The notes under the pieces were generated by a model. It was not told the DNA's origin. It saw nothing but the letters and a program-made list of their open reading frames with translations, and did no database searches. The position numbers were made by a program, and so were the translations under genes. A stretch of DNA of 64,000 bases from Sideroxydans lithotrophicus ES-1 (GTDB lineage: Bacteria; Pseudomonadota; Gammaproteobacteria; Burkholderiales; Gallionellaceae). The stretch is taken from NCBI RefSeq assembly GCF_000025705.1, contig NC_013959.1, forward strand, positions 1,665,063 through 1,729,062, read 5' to 3'. Every line of letters starts with the position of its first letter. The stretch's first letter is position 1. Below are positions 1-10,258 of the stretch, piece by piece.

Positions 1-63
1 GAAACGGGTCTGGTGTCCGAAATGGACGCCCGCTTCCAGCATTTGACGCATGGTTACTTGCAT
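1..63 (-). CDS. rpsB: 30S ribosomal protein S2, N-terminal fragment (cut by window edge)
   Basis: The minus strand from position 63 down to 1 reads M-Q-V-T-M-R-Q-M-L-E-A-G-V-H-F-G-H-Q-T-R-F. This is the highly conserved N-terminus of ribosomal protein S2, a component of the small subunit needed for bs1/S1 docking. Only 21 codons lie in the window; the rest continues beyond base 1. A Shine-Dalgarno sequence GGAG (minus strand, about 68-73) sits roughly six bases before the ATG at 63. The gene has its own leader and promoter upstream. It is normally followed by tsf, which is not visible here. The identity is seen directly from the short but diagnostic stretch. Confidence 0.9.
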   Translation of the reverse strand, partial: MQVTMRQMLEAGVHFGHQTRF

Positions 64-158
64 TTAGTGCTCCAATCGTTAAGGGTTAAGTCTTCCACCC
101 GTCAGCCTGATCCTTTAATCCAAAGGACACCCCAACATGAACGGATGTGCGAATTACC

Positions 159-184
159 GTTTATTCGGCGGATGCCGGATAAAC
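159..184 (-). promoter_or_regulatory. Hairpin in the rpsB 5' leader
   Basis: On the minus strand the predicted rpsB leader contains an outer stem GUUUAU/AUAAAC. One mismatch separates it from an inner C-GGC/GCC-G stem, with the loop AUCC. It lies just after the expected transcription start and about 100 bases before the rpsB ATG. In other proteobacteria the rpsB leader carries a structured element for autoregulation by S2, so a similar role is possible here. The hairpin is seen; the regulatory role is inferred. Confidence 0.45.
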
Positions 185-193
185 AGGGCGCGC

Positions 194-222
194 ATTGTAA
201 CCGAAGCGGCCCGCGGACTCAA
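194..222 (-). promoter_or_regulatory. Sigma-70 promoter for rpsB
   Basis: On the minus strand a -35 box TTGAGT (217-222) and a -10 box TACAAT (194-199) are separated by exactly 17 bases. Matches to consensus are 4/6 and 5/6. Transcription would start near 187, giving an rpsB leader of about 125 bases. It lies only about 40 bases past the stop of the PilZ gene on the same strand. Confidence 0.65.
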
Positions 223-262
223 CGGCTGGATGCATGATGAACTTGGCTGGCTTCAGGCGCAG

Positions 263-1198
263 CTAAACCAGCATGTGCGGGTTCTCGATCAGTTGCTGAT
301 AGATCAGACTTTGCAGGATGACGCTGTCATTCGGCGGTAAATCCTGGAATTCGATGCCGTGGCGCACCAGGGGCGGCTTCGCAGTACCATCCTGCCCGGT
401 GGTGAATGTTGCCCGAATGATGCCCTTTAGCGACAGGTATGCATCGATATTGTGCAGCTGTACCCGGAACGACAAATTAAGGGTATCTCCTTTACCACCC
501 AGTGCACTCCTCGATTCCAGGGAAACCCCATTGGCGCTGATGTCGGAAATAAGCGCCGATATTTGCTCTGCCTCCCCGCTCTTGCTACCCCTGACTGCCG
601 CAATGATCCGCGTCCTGACGCGTGGCGCCTTGCGGATCATGATTCCCTGGATGTCCCCTGGAATCGAGAGATGCATATATTCATAAGGGATCTTGCATAT
701 CTTCAGGATGGTACAGGCGAAGCCAAAGGCATTCTGGCCAGAAAAAGAGCGCATGACGACCTTTTCCTTTTCCCTGAGTTGCAGCCGAAGTCCGTTGGCG
801 GTGATCGGCATGGATACCAGCAGGCTGGATCCCCTGAGAAATCCGATCACCTTGACTGTGAAGCGTTCATGGGACAATTGGGCCGGCGGTTCAAGTTGCA
901 GCCTGTCTTCCGATTTCAGATTCAAGTCGTCAAAACCAAAGGAGGTCTTCGCTCCATTGGCTCCAGACGCCCCGGTAGCCGCCTCTTCCAGGGCGGAAAA
1001 ACGCTCCTCCTCCACATTGTCCGGCACTTCCCACGACAATTCGTGGCGGGCGCCGCCAGCAAGCAGTGCATCAAGGTGTTCCTCGTCCCGTACAAGCTCG
1101 CCCCGCCCAAGCAATAGCGTGTAGTTCTGGTCATACAGCGGCCACGGGGCCGGCTTGCCGACCATGACCTCATTGGGCTTTAGCAGTATCAGGCTCAT
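263..1198 (-). CDS. PilZ-domain protein, YcgR-like c-di-GMP receptor
   Basis: The product has 311 residues. The C-terminal half carries the two PilZ signatures that bind cyclic di-GMP: R189-K-A-P-R193 and D219-x-S-x-x-G224. The segment before it (about 105-185) resembles the flagellar-brake (YcgR N-terminal) domain, with an LRGSSLLVSMP-type strand. The first 100 residues are variable. Proteins of this architecture slow or redirect flagellar motors or other surface machinery when c-di-GMP rises; the partner here is unknown. The gene follows glnB on the same strand after about 70 bases and precedes the rpsB promoter. No strong ribosome-binding site precedes the ATG. Two large c-di-GMP proteins are encoded elsewhere in the window. 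Confidence 0.8.
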   Translation of the reverse strand: MSLILLKPNEVMVGKPAPWPLYDQNYTLLLGRGELVRDEEHLDALLAGGARHELSWEVPDNVEEERFSALEEAATGASGANGAKTSFGFDDLNLKSEDRLQLEPPAQLSHERFTVKVIGFLRGSSLLVSMPITANGLRLQLREKEKVVMRSFSGQNAFGFACTILKICKIPYEYMHLSIPGDIQGIMIRKAPRVRTRIIAAVRGSKSGEAEQISALISDISANGVSLESRSALGGKGDTLNLSFRVQLHNIDAYLSLKGIIRATFTTGQDGTAKPPLVRHGIEFQDLPPNDSVILQSLIYQQLIENPHMLV

Positions 1199-1268
1199 GC
1201 AACAGGATCAGCCGGAATGGTCATGGCAGATGGATATTCAATCCTGCCGTGCATGGCGGCTAGGTCGA

Positions 1269-1640
<372 letters not shown>

Positions 1641-3245
1641 CTAAAAGTCGTCCTGATAACGTACCGTAATCGGGTAGCGCCAGTCTTTACCGAATCCGCG
1701 ATCCGTGATGCGGACTCCGACCGGGGCTTGGCGGCGCTTGTACTCCGCTATCCGGATGAGTCTCACCACTCGCAGAACATCTGCGCTGGCGTATCCCAAG
1801 TCCTCGATTTGCGCGATGTTCATGTTCTTCTCGACATAACAGGCCATGATCGCATCCAGCACGTCATACAGAGGCAGGCTATCCTGGTCGGTCTGATCCG
1901 GCTTCAGTTCGGCACTGGGCGGTCGCGTGATGATGCGCTCCGGGATCACCCTGCCCATGCTGTTGCGCCAGTTGGACAGGCGATATACCCAGGTCTTGCT
2001 CACATCCTTGAGCACCGCAAAACCTCCGGCCATGTCGCCGTAGAGCGTGGCGTAGCCGACCGTCATCTCGGATTTGTTGCCGGTGGTCAGTACCAGCGAG
2101 CCGGTCTTGTTGGAGATCGCCATCAGCAGGTTGCCGCGTATGCGTGCCTGCAGATTCTCTTCGGTCGTATCTGCGGGCAGGCCCTTGAACAAGGGCGACA
2201 GTGTCTCCTGCAGCGCAGTGAAGGTTGGCAGGATATCCAGCTCCTCGTAGCGCACGCCGAGCAGCCTCACCATCTCGCGCGAATCGTCGATGCTCATCTG
2301 CGCGGTGTAAGGCGACGGCATCATCACCGCCAGTACCTTGTCCGCGCCCAATGCATCCACCGCCACCGCCAGCGTCAACGCCGAATCGATACCGCCGGAC
2401 AGCCCCAGCAGCACTCCGGGAAAACGATTCTTGCCGATGTAATCGCGTACGCCGACGCACAAGGCACGATAGATGCTGGCCTCGTCCTTCACCACGTTCT
2501 CGCACTTCCCCGGCACCAGCTTGCCATCCTCAAACTCTACAAGACCCAGCAACTCGTCAAAGGCCGGGAATTGATGCGTCAGCTCCCCTTCGTTGTCCAT
2601 CACGAAAGAGGCTCCGTCGAACACCAGCTCGTCTTGCCCGCCCACCATGTTGGCGTACACCACGGCCAGACCGGTGTCGACTATGCGTTCGCGTATGGTC
2701 TCGTAACGGGTGTCCTGCTTGTTGAAGTGATAGGGCGATGCGTTCAATACCAGCAATACCTGCGCCCCAGCCTCTTTGGCGCGGATGGCGGCGTGCTCAT
2801 GCCAGACATCGGCACAGATATTGATTCCGAATCTGACACCGTCCAGCTCGATCAGGCAGGGCTCGTTGCCATGTGCGAAATAACGCTCCTCATCGAACAC
2901 GCTGTGGTTGGGCAAGGCATGTTTGTTATAGGTCGCAACGATCTTGCCGTCGCGCAACACCGATGCCGAGTTGTAGAAATGCCTGTCGATCTTGCGCGGA
3001 TGTCCGACGATCAGCGTGATGCCCTGTGCTTGCAGCGCAAGGTCGCGCAATGCGGTGTCGCAGGCATGATAGAAACCGTCGCGCAACAGCAGGTCTTCCG
3101 GCGGATAGCCGCAGAGGCTGAGTTCAGGCGTGAGCAAGATTCCCGCGCCCTGTTTTTTTGCACGCTGCGCGTATTCGGCGATCTTGGCGGCGTTGCCGGC
3201 GAGGTCGCCGACGGTGCAATTGATCTGTGCGATTGCGATCTTCAT
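1641..3245 (-). CDS. nadE: Glutamine-dependent NAD+ synthetase
   Basis: The product has 534 residues and two domains. The N-terminal nitrilase-type glutaminase shows its catalytic triad as Glu41, Lys108 and Cys144. The C-terminal synthetase domain has the P-loop SGGIDS at 283-288. The enzyme amidates deamido-NAD+ with ATP, using ammonia tunnelled from glutamine, in the last step of NAD biosynthesis. Length and domain order match the usual single-chain bacterial form. The start codon overlaps the stop of the upstream rmuC by four bases (ATGA), showing translational coupling. glnB follows 33 bases downstream. Confidence 0.95.
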   Translation of the reverse strand: MKIAIAQINCTVGDLAGNAAKIAEYAQRAKKQGAGILLTPELSLCGYPPEDLLLRDGFYHACDTALRDLALQAQGITLIVGHPRKIDRHFYNSASVLRDGKIVATYNKHALPNHSVFDEERYFAHGNEPCLIELDGVRFGINICADVWHEHAAIRAKEAGAQVLLVLNASPYHFNKQDTRYETIRERIVDTGLAVVYANMVGGQDELVFDGASFVMDNEGELTHQFPAFDELLGLVEFEDGKLVPGKCENVVKDEASIYRALCVGVRDYIGKNRFPGVLLGLSGGIDSALTLAVAVDALGADKVLAVMMPSPYTAQMSIDDSREMVRLLGVRYEELDILPTFTALQETLSPLFKGLPADTTEENLQARIRGNLLMAISNKTGSLVLTTGNKSEMTVGYATLYGDMAGGFAVLKDVSKTWVYRLSNWRNSMGRVIPERIITRPPSAELKPDQTDQDSLPLYDVLDAIMACYVEKNMNIAQIEDLGYASADVLRVVRLIRIAEYKRRQAPVGVRITDRGFGKDWRYPITVRYQDDF

Positions 3246-4495
3246 ACCTTGTCTTCCAACTGCTGTGGTTGATCCAGTTCGACCCGTTCTATCCTGGCGA
3301 ACTGTTCAGTGATCTTGCGACTGCTGATCTGAACATCGTCCACATCCTTGTTCGCCTGACGGATGTGTTCCGCCAGTTTCTTCATGCGTTCGTCGAAGCG
3401 GCCGAAGTCTTTGCCCAGCTTGCCCAGCTCGTCCTTGATGATGTGCACCTGCTTGCGCGTCTCCACATCCTTCATCACCGCGCGTGCCGTGTTCAGCACA
3501 GCCATCAACGTGGTCGGGGATACGATCCACACGCGCCGCTGCATGGCGTAATCCACCACATCGGAATGGTGCGCGTGGATCTCGGCGAACACCGCCTCGG
3601 CGGGAATGAACATCACCGCGCCGTCCGAGGTCACCTCGGGAATGATGTATTTTGCGGAGATATCGTCCACGTGTTTTTTTACGTCCGCCTTGAATTGCCG
3701 TTCCGCCACCAGTCTTTCTGCAGGGCTCGCCGCATCGAACATGCGGTGATAGTTTTCCAGCGGGAATTTGGAATCCACCGCCACCATGCCGGTGGGCTCG
3801 GGCAGCTTCAGCACGCAATCGGCGCGGCTGCCGTTCGGCAGGGTGTATTGCATCTCGTAGGCCTGCGGCGACAGGATGTTGCGCACCAGACCTTCCAGCT
3901 GCACCTCGCCGAACGCACCCCGCGAACGCTTGTCGCCGAGCAGTTCCTGCAGGCTTACCACGTTGGTGGTCAACCCGTCGATCTTCTTCTGCGCCTCATC
4001 GATGGTTGCCAGCCGCGCCATCACGCTGACGAATGTCTCGTTGGTCTTCTTGAAGCCTTCATCCAGGCGTTCGTTGACCTTGCCGCCGATCTGTTCCAGC
4101 CGACCATCCACAGTCTTGCTCAGGGTCTCGATACTGTTGCGCAGATGCTGCGATGCATTGTTGAACGATTCCTGGATCAGCTTCTGGTCTGCCCGCCCCT
4201 GTTCCGCCAGCTTCTCCAGCATCTGCGCCAGCATCTCGGTGCGCAACGCACCAATGGCGTCGCGCGTGGCGCGCAATTCTTCGCTCACGGCAGAACGCAG
4301 GCGTTCGGATTCCGCGACCTGAGTCGCGATCAGACGATCGCCCTGCTTGTTCAAACCATCGTGCAGGTCGGTGAGCATGGCACGATGCTGTTGTTCCAGC
4401 ATCTGTGCGGTCCGCGCGGGAGCCCTCCACTGCATTGCCAGCAATACGGCCAGCAGCACCAGCGCGGCAGCGATCAGAAATACTTCCAGCGTCAT
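3242..4495 (-). CDS. rmuC: DNA recombination protein RmuC homologue
   Basis: The product has 417 residues. An N-terminal membrane anchor (about 4-22) is followed by a long coiled-coil-rich stretch (about 30-190) and then the RmuC domain (about 190-390), with LPNGSRADCVLKLP and AVDSKFPLENY motifs. RmuC proteins limit inversion at short inverted repeats and are thought to be related to nucleases; the biochemical activity is not well defined. The gene overlaps nadE by four bases and lies 20 bases after a dienelactone-hydrolase-like gene. Confidence 0.9.
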   Translation of the reverse strand: MTLEVFLIAAALVLLAVLLAMQWRAPARTAQMLEQQHRAMLTDLHDGLNKQGDRLIATQVAESERLRSAVSEELRATRDAIGALRTEMLAQMLEKLAEQGRADQKLIQESFNNASQHLRNSIETLSKTVDGRLEQIGGKVNERLDEGFKKTNETFVSVMARLATIDEAQKKIDGLTTNVVSLQELLGDKRSRGAFGEVQLEGLVRNILSPQAYEMQYTLPNGSRADCVLKLPEPTGMVAVDSKFPLENYHRMFDAASPAERLVAERQFKADVKKHVDDISAKYIIPEVTSDGAVMFIPAEAVFAEIHAHHSDVVDYAMQRRVWIVSPTTLMAVLNTARAVMKDVETRKQVHIIKDELGKLGKDFGRFDERMKKLAEHIRQANKDVDDVQISSRKITEQFARIERVELDQPQQLEDKV

Positions 4496-4515
4496 ATCAC
4501 TTACCAGTCAAATTT

Positions 4516-5307
4516 CTATTTGGTCTTGAATGCCTCGGCCATGAGAGCCATGCCCTTGCTCCAGGAATCCTTGTCCGCCGCGGCGTTGTAGGCCATGGGC
4601 AACTTGAATTTCTTGCCAAGCCTGTCCGCCTCCGGGCTGGTGAAGCTGTGCATGGCTCCTGGATAGGTCACCACCAGGGGCGTCACACCGGCTTTCTCCA
4701 TTTCCTGGCGAAATGCCGCAACCTGCTCGGCGGGGATAAACGGGTCGGCTTCGCCGGTGAACGAGGCGATGCGCGCCTTCACCACACCTGGCTCGGCCGG
4801 ATGCATCGTCTTCAGCCCGCCGTGGAAACTTTCCACCACCTTGAGCGGTTCGCCTATGCGCGCCATGTTCAGCACCACCGAGCCACCGAAGCAATAGCCG
4901 ATAGCGCCGATGTTGTCGGCATCCACCGACTTCTGCTGCCTGAGCAGTGCGAGTGCCGCCTCGAAGCGCGCCTTGGCCAGTGCCTCGTTCTGGCTCACTT
5001 CGCTGGAGAATTTCTGCGCATCGTCGGGATGGTGCGCCATCTTGCCGTTGCCGTACATGTCGAGAGCGAGCGCGGTGTAGCCTTGCTTGGCCAGCATGCG
5101 TGCGCGCTTGCGCGCGTAGTCGTTGAGCCCCCACCATTCATGCACCACGAGGACACCCGGGCGCTTGCCCTTGACGACATCGTCATAGGCAATATAGCCC
5201 TTGAGCTTGACACCGTCGGCTTCGTAGCTGACTTCCTTGCCCTGTACCGCAGCATGGGCCGCCACTGCCGCGAACATGAGTCCGACGAAACATAGCAATG
5301 TTTTCAT
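4516..5307 (-). CDS. Secreted dienelactone hydrolase family protein
   Basis: The product is a 263-residue alpha/beta hydrolase with a cleavable signal peptide (MKTLLCFVGLMFAAVAAHA), so it is probably periplasmic. The catalytic triad of the dienelactone hydrolase family can be placed: Cys in GYCFGG, Asp in GEADPFIP, and His in GAMHSF. The VVHEWWGLN strand-loop is typical of the family. The natural substrate is unknown; members cleave dienelactones and other small esters. The start at 5307 is preferred over 5313 because GGAGA stands seven bases before it. No aromatic-degradation genes are nearby, so a catabolic role is not supported by context. Confidence 0.85.
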   Translation of the reverse strand: MKTLLCFVGLMFAAVAAHAAVQGKEVSYEADGVKLKGYIAYDDVVKGKRPGVLVVHEWWGLNDYARKRARMLAKQGYTALALDMYGNGKMAHHPDDAQKFSSEVSQNEALAKARFEAALALLRQQKSVDADNIGAIGYCFGGSVVLNMARIGEPLKVVESFHGGLKTMHPAEPGVVKARIASFTGEADPFIPAEQVAAFRQEMEKAGVTPLVVTYPGAMHSFTSPEADRLGKKFKLPMAYNAAADKDSWSKGMALMAEAFKTK

Positions 5308-5357
5308 GGTCATTCTCCGGTTGTGAGTGTGCAGCCAGTATAAATCAAGATGAAATG

Positions 5358-5383
5358 ACAAGGGACGCCGTAGCGTCCCTTGT
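5358..5383 (-). terminator. Hairpin downstream of typA
   Basis: A perfect 11-bp inverted repeat, ACAAGGGACGC with loop CGTA, lies about 25 bases beyond the typA stop codon. On the minus strand it is followed only by a broken T-rich stretch (TCATTTCATCTT), so it may be a weak or Rho-assisted terminator or an mRNA-stabilising hairpin. It separates typA from the downstream hydrolase gene. Confidence 0.6.
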
Positions 5384-5408
5384 CGGTCAGATTACATCCG
5401 GACAATGA

Positions 5409-7241
<1,833 letters not shown>

Positions 7242-7311
7242 GATGTGTACTACCTGTGCAGGATTCAAAGGGCGCGCATTCTAGCACAGAGCCGGTAGAC
7301 AGACAGGATAA

Positions 7312-9012
7312 CTATGAGTCGGCAAAACACACCCGATTCCGGCCGGCGGCTTTGGCCTGGTACATCGCGGCATCGGCCAGCCTGATCAGATCCTCCTGGG
7401 TAACGCCATGATCGTTGAAAAGCACCACGCCGATACTGGCTGTGCAATGGTGCTCGACGATGTGCGGCTCCACCCCGTCCTTTTTCGACACAGCCAGCCG
7501 GTAAGTTTCCCCCAGAGACTGCCTGATCTTTTCGGCAACGACATTGGCCTGATCCACCGAAATGTCTTTGTCGGTATCCAGCTCGCTCAACATCACCACG
7601 AACTCATCGCCGCCGAAGCGCGAAACGGTATCGACCTCGCGCACACATTTAACGATGCGGCGCGCCACCTCCACCAGCAGGATATCCCCCACATCGTGCC
7701 CATGCTCGTCGTTGAGCGGCTTGAAATTATCCAGGTCTATGAACATCAGCGCCGCATAGCGATTGTTGCGTTTGCAGGCGGAAATGACCAGGCTGAACCT
7801 GTCCTGGAGCAGGCGCCGATTGGGCAGTTGCGTCAGGGTATCGTAGAAAGCCAGGTTGCGGATCTGCTCCTCGGCTTTCTTGCGTTCGGTGATGTCGCGC
7901 ATCACCCCCAACAGGATCATTTCATTCCGCTCGTTTCTGGCGAAACTTGTCGTCACCTCGCACCACACGACAGAACCGTCGCGGCGGCAGTATCCCACTT
8001 CGTCCAGATACACATGATCGCCATCTGTGCCGCTCAGGAATATCTCGCTGCGTTCGCGGATCCACCTTTGGACATCTGCCCTGGATTCGGCTGTCAGCGT
8101 TTTTTCCATCGGATATTGCATGATCTCATCGACACTGTAGCCAAGCAGTTTGCTGATAGACGGGCTCATATAGACCCAGTGCTGCGATTTCGGCTCCAGC
8201 ACCCAGATGACATCGGAAATATTATCGGCAAGAAAACGATACTTGGCCTCGCTCTCGTGTATCAGTTTTTTTTGATCTTCAAGCGCATCCAGCATGCGAT
8301 CCAGATGTCGCGCCAGCACGCCGATCTCATCGGCGCGCCCCATATCGGAACGTCGCTTTCCCCAGCCGTGCTCCACTGCTGCCGCGACCTGCATCAAATG
8401 GCTAAGCCCGCGCGTCAATCGCCTCGCCAGCAATAGCGCAATCAGCGAAACCGCCAGCACCGCGAACAGGATGAACTCGATCCACATCCGGGTGAGTTCG
8501 GCAAGATTCTCATTCACCGTATCGCGCGTCATCTCGACACGCACCCAGCCCAGAAAACGGCCTTCATCCAGTACCGGTTGGGCGATGACGATCAGGTTGG
8601 GCTGATTCACCAATATGGCTTGCTCACGATTCAACGAGGCCAGCATGTCGCGACTTGTCTTGTCGGTCACGAAGAATCCAACTTCATCAGGGTTGGTCGA
8701 GGCCAGCACCTCACCGTGTGGGTTCAGGAAATAGGCCCGCTGCAGATCCTGCGTCCTGGCAAAGCCCTGCACCACCTCCTGCAGCCCCACCAGGTCATTT
8801 GCCAATGCCCATGAGGTTCCACTGATTGCCAGCGCGCGTGCGAGTGAAGAAGCGCGTTCCTCGGAAGATTGATAGAGTGCCCCACGTTGTTGCTGGAGGA
8901 TCAGGTAACCAAAACCCAGCATCAACGCGAGCGATGCTATGGCGAAACCGAGGATCAGCTGCCTTCGTATCGAGCCGCGCCACAGGGTGCTGAATTGTCT
9001 GAATATCTTCAT
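7312..9012 (-). CDS. Membrane-bound HAMP-PAS-GGDEF diguanylate cyclase
   Basis: The product has 566 residues. A transmembrane helix (about 19-39), a periplasmic sensor loop (about 40-175), a second helix (178-198), a HAMP linker, a PAS/PAC domain (about 255-385) and a GGDEF domain (about 390-560) follow in order. The active-site GGDEF is intact at 467-471, and an inhibitory-site RxxD lies at 458-461, so it should make c-di-GMP with product inhibition. The ATG shares a base with the stop of the upstream solute-binding lipoprotein gene (TGATG), so the two are translationally coupled. The lipoprotein is therefore a likely ligand-loaded partner of the periplasmic loop; that is inference. Confidence 0.9.
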   Translation of the reverse strand: MKIFRQFSTLWRGSIRRQLILGFAIASLALMLGFGYLILQQQRGALYQSSEERASSLARALAISGTSWALANDLVGLQEVVQGFARTQDLQRAYFLNPHGEVLASTNPDEVGFFVTDKTSRDMLASLNREQAILVNQPNLIVIAQPVLDEGRFLGWVRVEMTRDTVNENLAELTRMWIEFILFAVLAVSLIALLLARRLTRGLSHLMQVAAAVEHGWGKRRSDMGRADEIGVLARHLDRMLDALEDQKKLIHESEAKYRFLADNISDVIWVLEPKSQHWVYMSPSISKLLGYSVDEIMQYPMEKTLTAESRADVQRWIRERSEIFLSGTDGDHVYLDEVGYCRRDGSVVWCEVTTSFARNERNEMILLGVMRDITERKKAEEQIRNLAFYDTLTQLPNRRLLQDRFSLVISACKRNNRYAALMFIDLDNFKPLNDEHGHDVGDILLVEVARRIVKCVREVDTVSRFGGDEFVVMLSELDTDKDISVDQANVVAEKIRQSLGETYRLAVSKKDGVEPHIVEHHCTASIGVVLFNDHGVTQEDLIRLADAAMYQAKAAGRNRVCFADS

Positions 9013-9908
9013 CAGTATTCGATCGGCCGTACGGTTTCGGAAAAATCCTTCAGATATTGCTCGACCGGCCTGTAGGTCTCATTGCTGGCATGTTCGAAAC
9101 GGGTGATACCCAGCCTTTTGAGTATGGCCCTTCCCTCGCTGGTTTTACCTATGTCGACCAGCGCCCTGCCGACCTTCACGGTCAATACGGGTGGCACATC
9201 GTCACGTGCCACCCAACCGTTGTTCGGCAACGTTCCCGTCTGCCACTTCACCTCGAGTTGCGCCGCCATTTCCGGCTTTTCCTGCTGGAAGACCTTCCAC
9301 GGCACGGGCCATGTCGCTGCAGCGGCGACATGGCCGCGCAGTACATTCATGATGGAAGATTCTTGCGAACCGACGTACAGGTTCTCGATGTCGCGCTTCA
9401 CGTCGATGCCGTGCGTTTGCAGATAGTATTGCGGCATCATGGTCGCCGCCAAAGCGGTCGGCGCTGGATAACACACCTTCTTGCCTTTAAGATCGCTGAC
9501 GCGGCTAATACCGCTATCCCTGCGCACCAGGATGATGCCGCGGAACAGTTCGTCGTTGCCCATCTTGCCGAACACCCGGTAACCATACTTGAGCGAACGC
9601 ACAGTCTGATAGGGATTCGGCATGGCGAAGTCGAAATGCCCGTTGTAGAGTTTCTTCTCGAACTCTGCGTAGTTGCGGGAAGCTTCCAACCGGAAGCGTG
9701 CCTGCGGAATGGCAGCATTGAGGTAGTCGATGACGGGACCGTACACCTCCACCAGACGCTTCGGATTGTGCAAGGGATGGATGCCGACGATGTATTCCTT
9801 GGGCTCATCCGCTCCGCGTTCCGAGAATGTGGGTTGATAGGTTTCTTCTTGCTGTTCGCCGCAGCCGACGATCAGCAATGCGGCAAGCGCCACAACATGC
9901 CATTTCAT
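9012..9908 (-). CDS. PhnD-like phosphate/phosphonate-type substrate-binding lipoprotein
   Basis: The product has 298 residues with a lipoprotein signal ending in IVGC. It has the PhnD-type type-2 periplasmic-binding fold: YIVGIHPLHNPKRL near the start, then the DFAMPNPYQTVR loop and the SDLKGKKVCYPAPTALAAT hinge motif. Family members bind phosphonate, phosphite or other oxyanions. No ABC permease or ATPase gene is adjacent. Instead the gene is followed immediately by a GGDEF sensor, so its role is more likely ligand sensing than uptake. The start at 9908 is supported by GGGGAG about six bases upstream and by the signal peptide beginning there. Confidence 0.85.
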   Translation of the reverse strand: MKWHVVALAALLIVGCGEQQEETYQPTFSERGADEPKEYIVGIHPLHNPKRLVEVYGPVIDYLNAAIPQARFRLEASRNYAEFEKKLYNGHFDFAMPNPYQTVRSLKYGYRVFGKMGNDELFRGIILVRRDSGISRVSDLKGKKVCYPAPTALAATMMPQYYLQTHGIDVKRDIENLYVGSQESSIMNVLRGHVAAAATWPVPWKVFQQEKPEMAAQLEVKWQTGTLPNNGWVARDDVPPVLTVKVGRALVDIGKTSEGRAILKRLGITRFEHASNETYRPVEQYLKDFSETVRPIEY

Positions 9909-10245
9909 CTTTAGCTCCCCAGATCGCCCAGCAGCCGGATGACTTGTCAACTCAAGTGCGGAATATACTCGCAATCCCAATGCCAGCAAACGTCCCCGGC
10001 CTTGCCCAACATAACGCTGGCTTTTATTTTCTTGCTGAGTATAATGCGCGCCTTGCCGCCTTTGGGGCGGTATTGAGTCCATCGTTTTCTGACCCTCCAG
10101 CGTCCATTTTGGATGCGCCAAGCTTCACCGGTTAGCGACGATGTTTGTTTGCGCCGGTAGAGGTATTAGCATTTCCCCTACTGAATTTCATTGTGTGGCA
10201 TTGAGCCACGCATGCGCTGTGTCTGATAAAAATTAAGGAACAACT
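9909..10245. other. Divergent intergenic region between the PhnD-like gene and rhlE
   Basis: This stretch of about 337 bases holds no convincing gene. It must contain the promoters for the minus-strand sensor pair and for the plus-strand helicase. A TATAAT box on the plus strand at 10040-10045 lacks a good -35 partner. The helicase-proximal end carries a duplicated start region, described separately. A long minus-strand open frame that enters the region from 11406 is the antisense of the helicase gene and is not considered real. Confidence 0.5.
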
Positions 10246-10258
10246 GTGTCTGATAAAA
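10217..10258 (+). repeat. Direct duplication of the rhlE start region
   Basis: The 15-base string CTGTGTCTGATAAAA occurs at 10217-10231 and again at 10244-10258, exactly 27 bases apart. The downstream copy contains the GTG start of the helicase gene. The upstream copy reads GTG TCT GAT AAA AAT TAA, a five-codon open frame in the same phase as the helicase that stops just at its ribosome-binding site. Whether the upstream copy is translated is unknown. Confidence 0.7.

Noticed and set aside
137-340. A 67-codon plus-strand frame starting in the rpsB leader, with AAAGGA before it
   Set aside because: It lies in the rpsB promoter and leader and then runs antisense into the end of the PilZ gene; there is no known family.
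1728-3272. A 514-codon plus-strand frame over nadE
   Set aside because: Shadow of nadE; the catalytic motifs of NadE are complete on the other strand.
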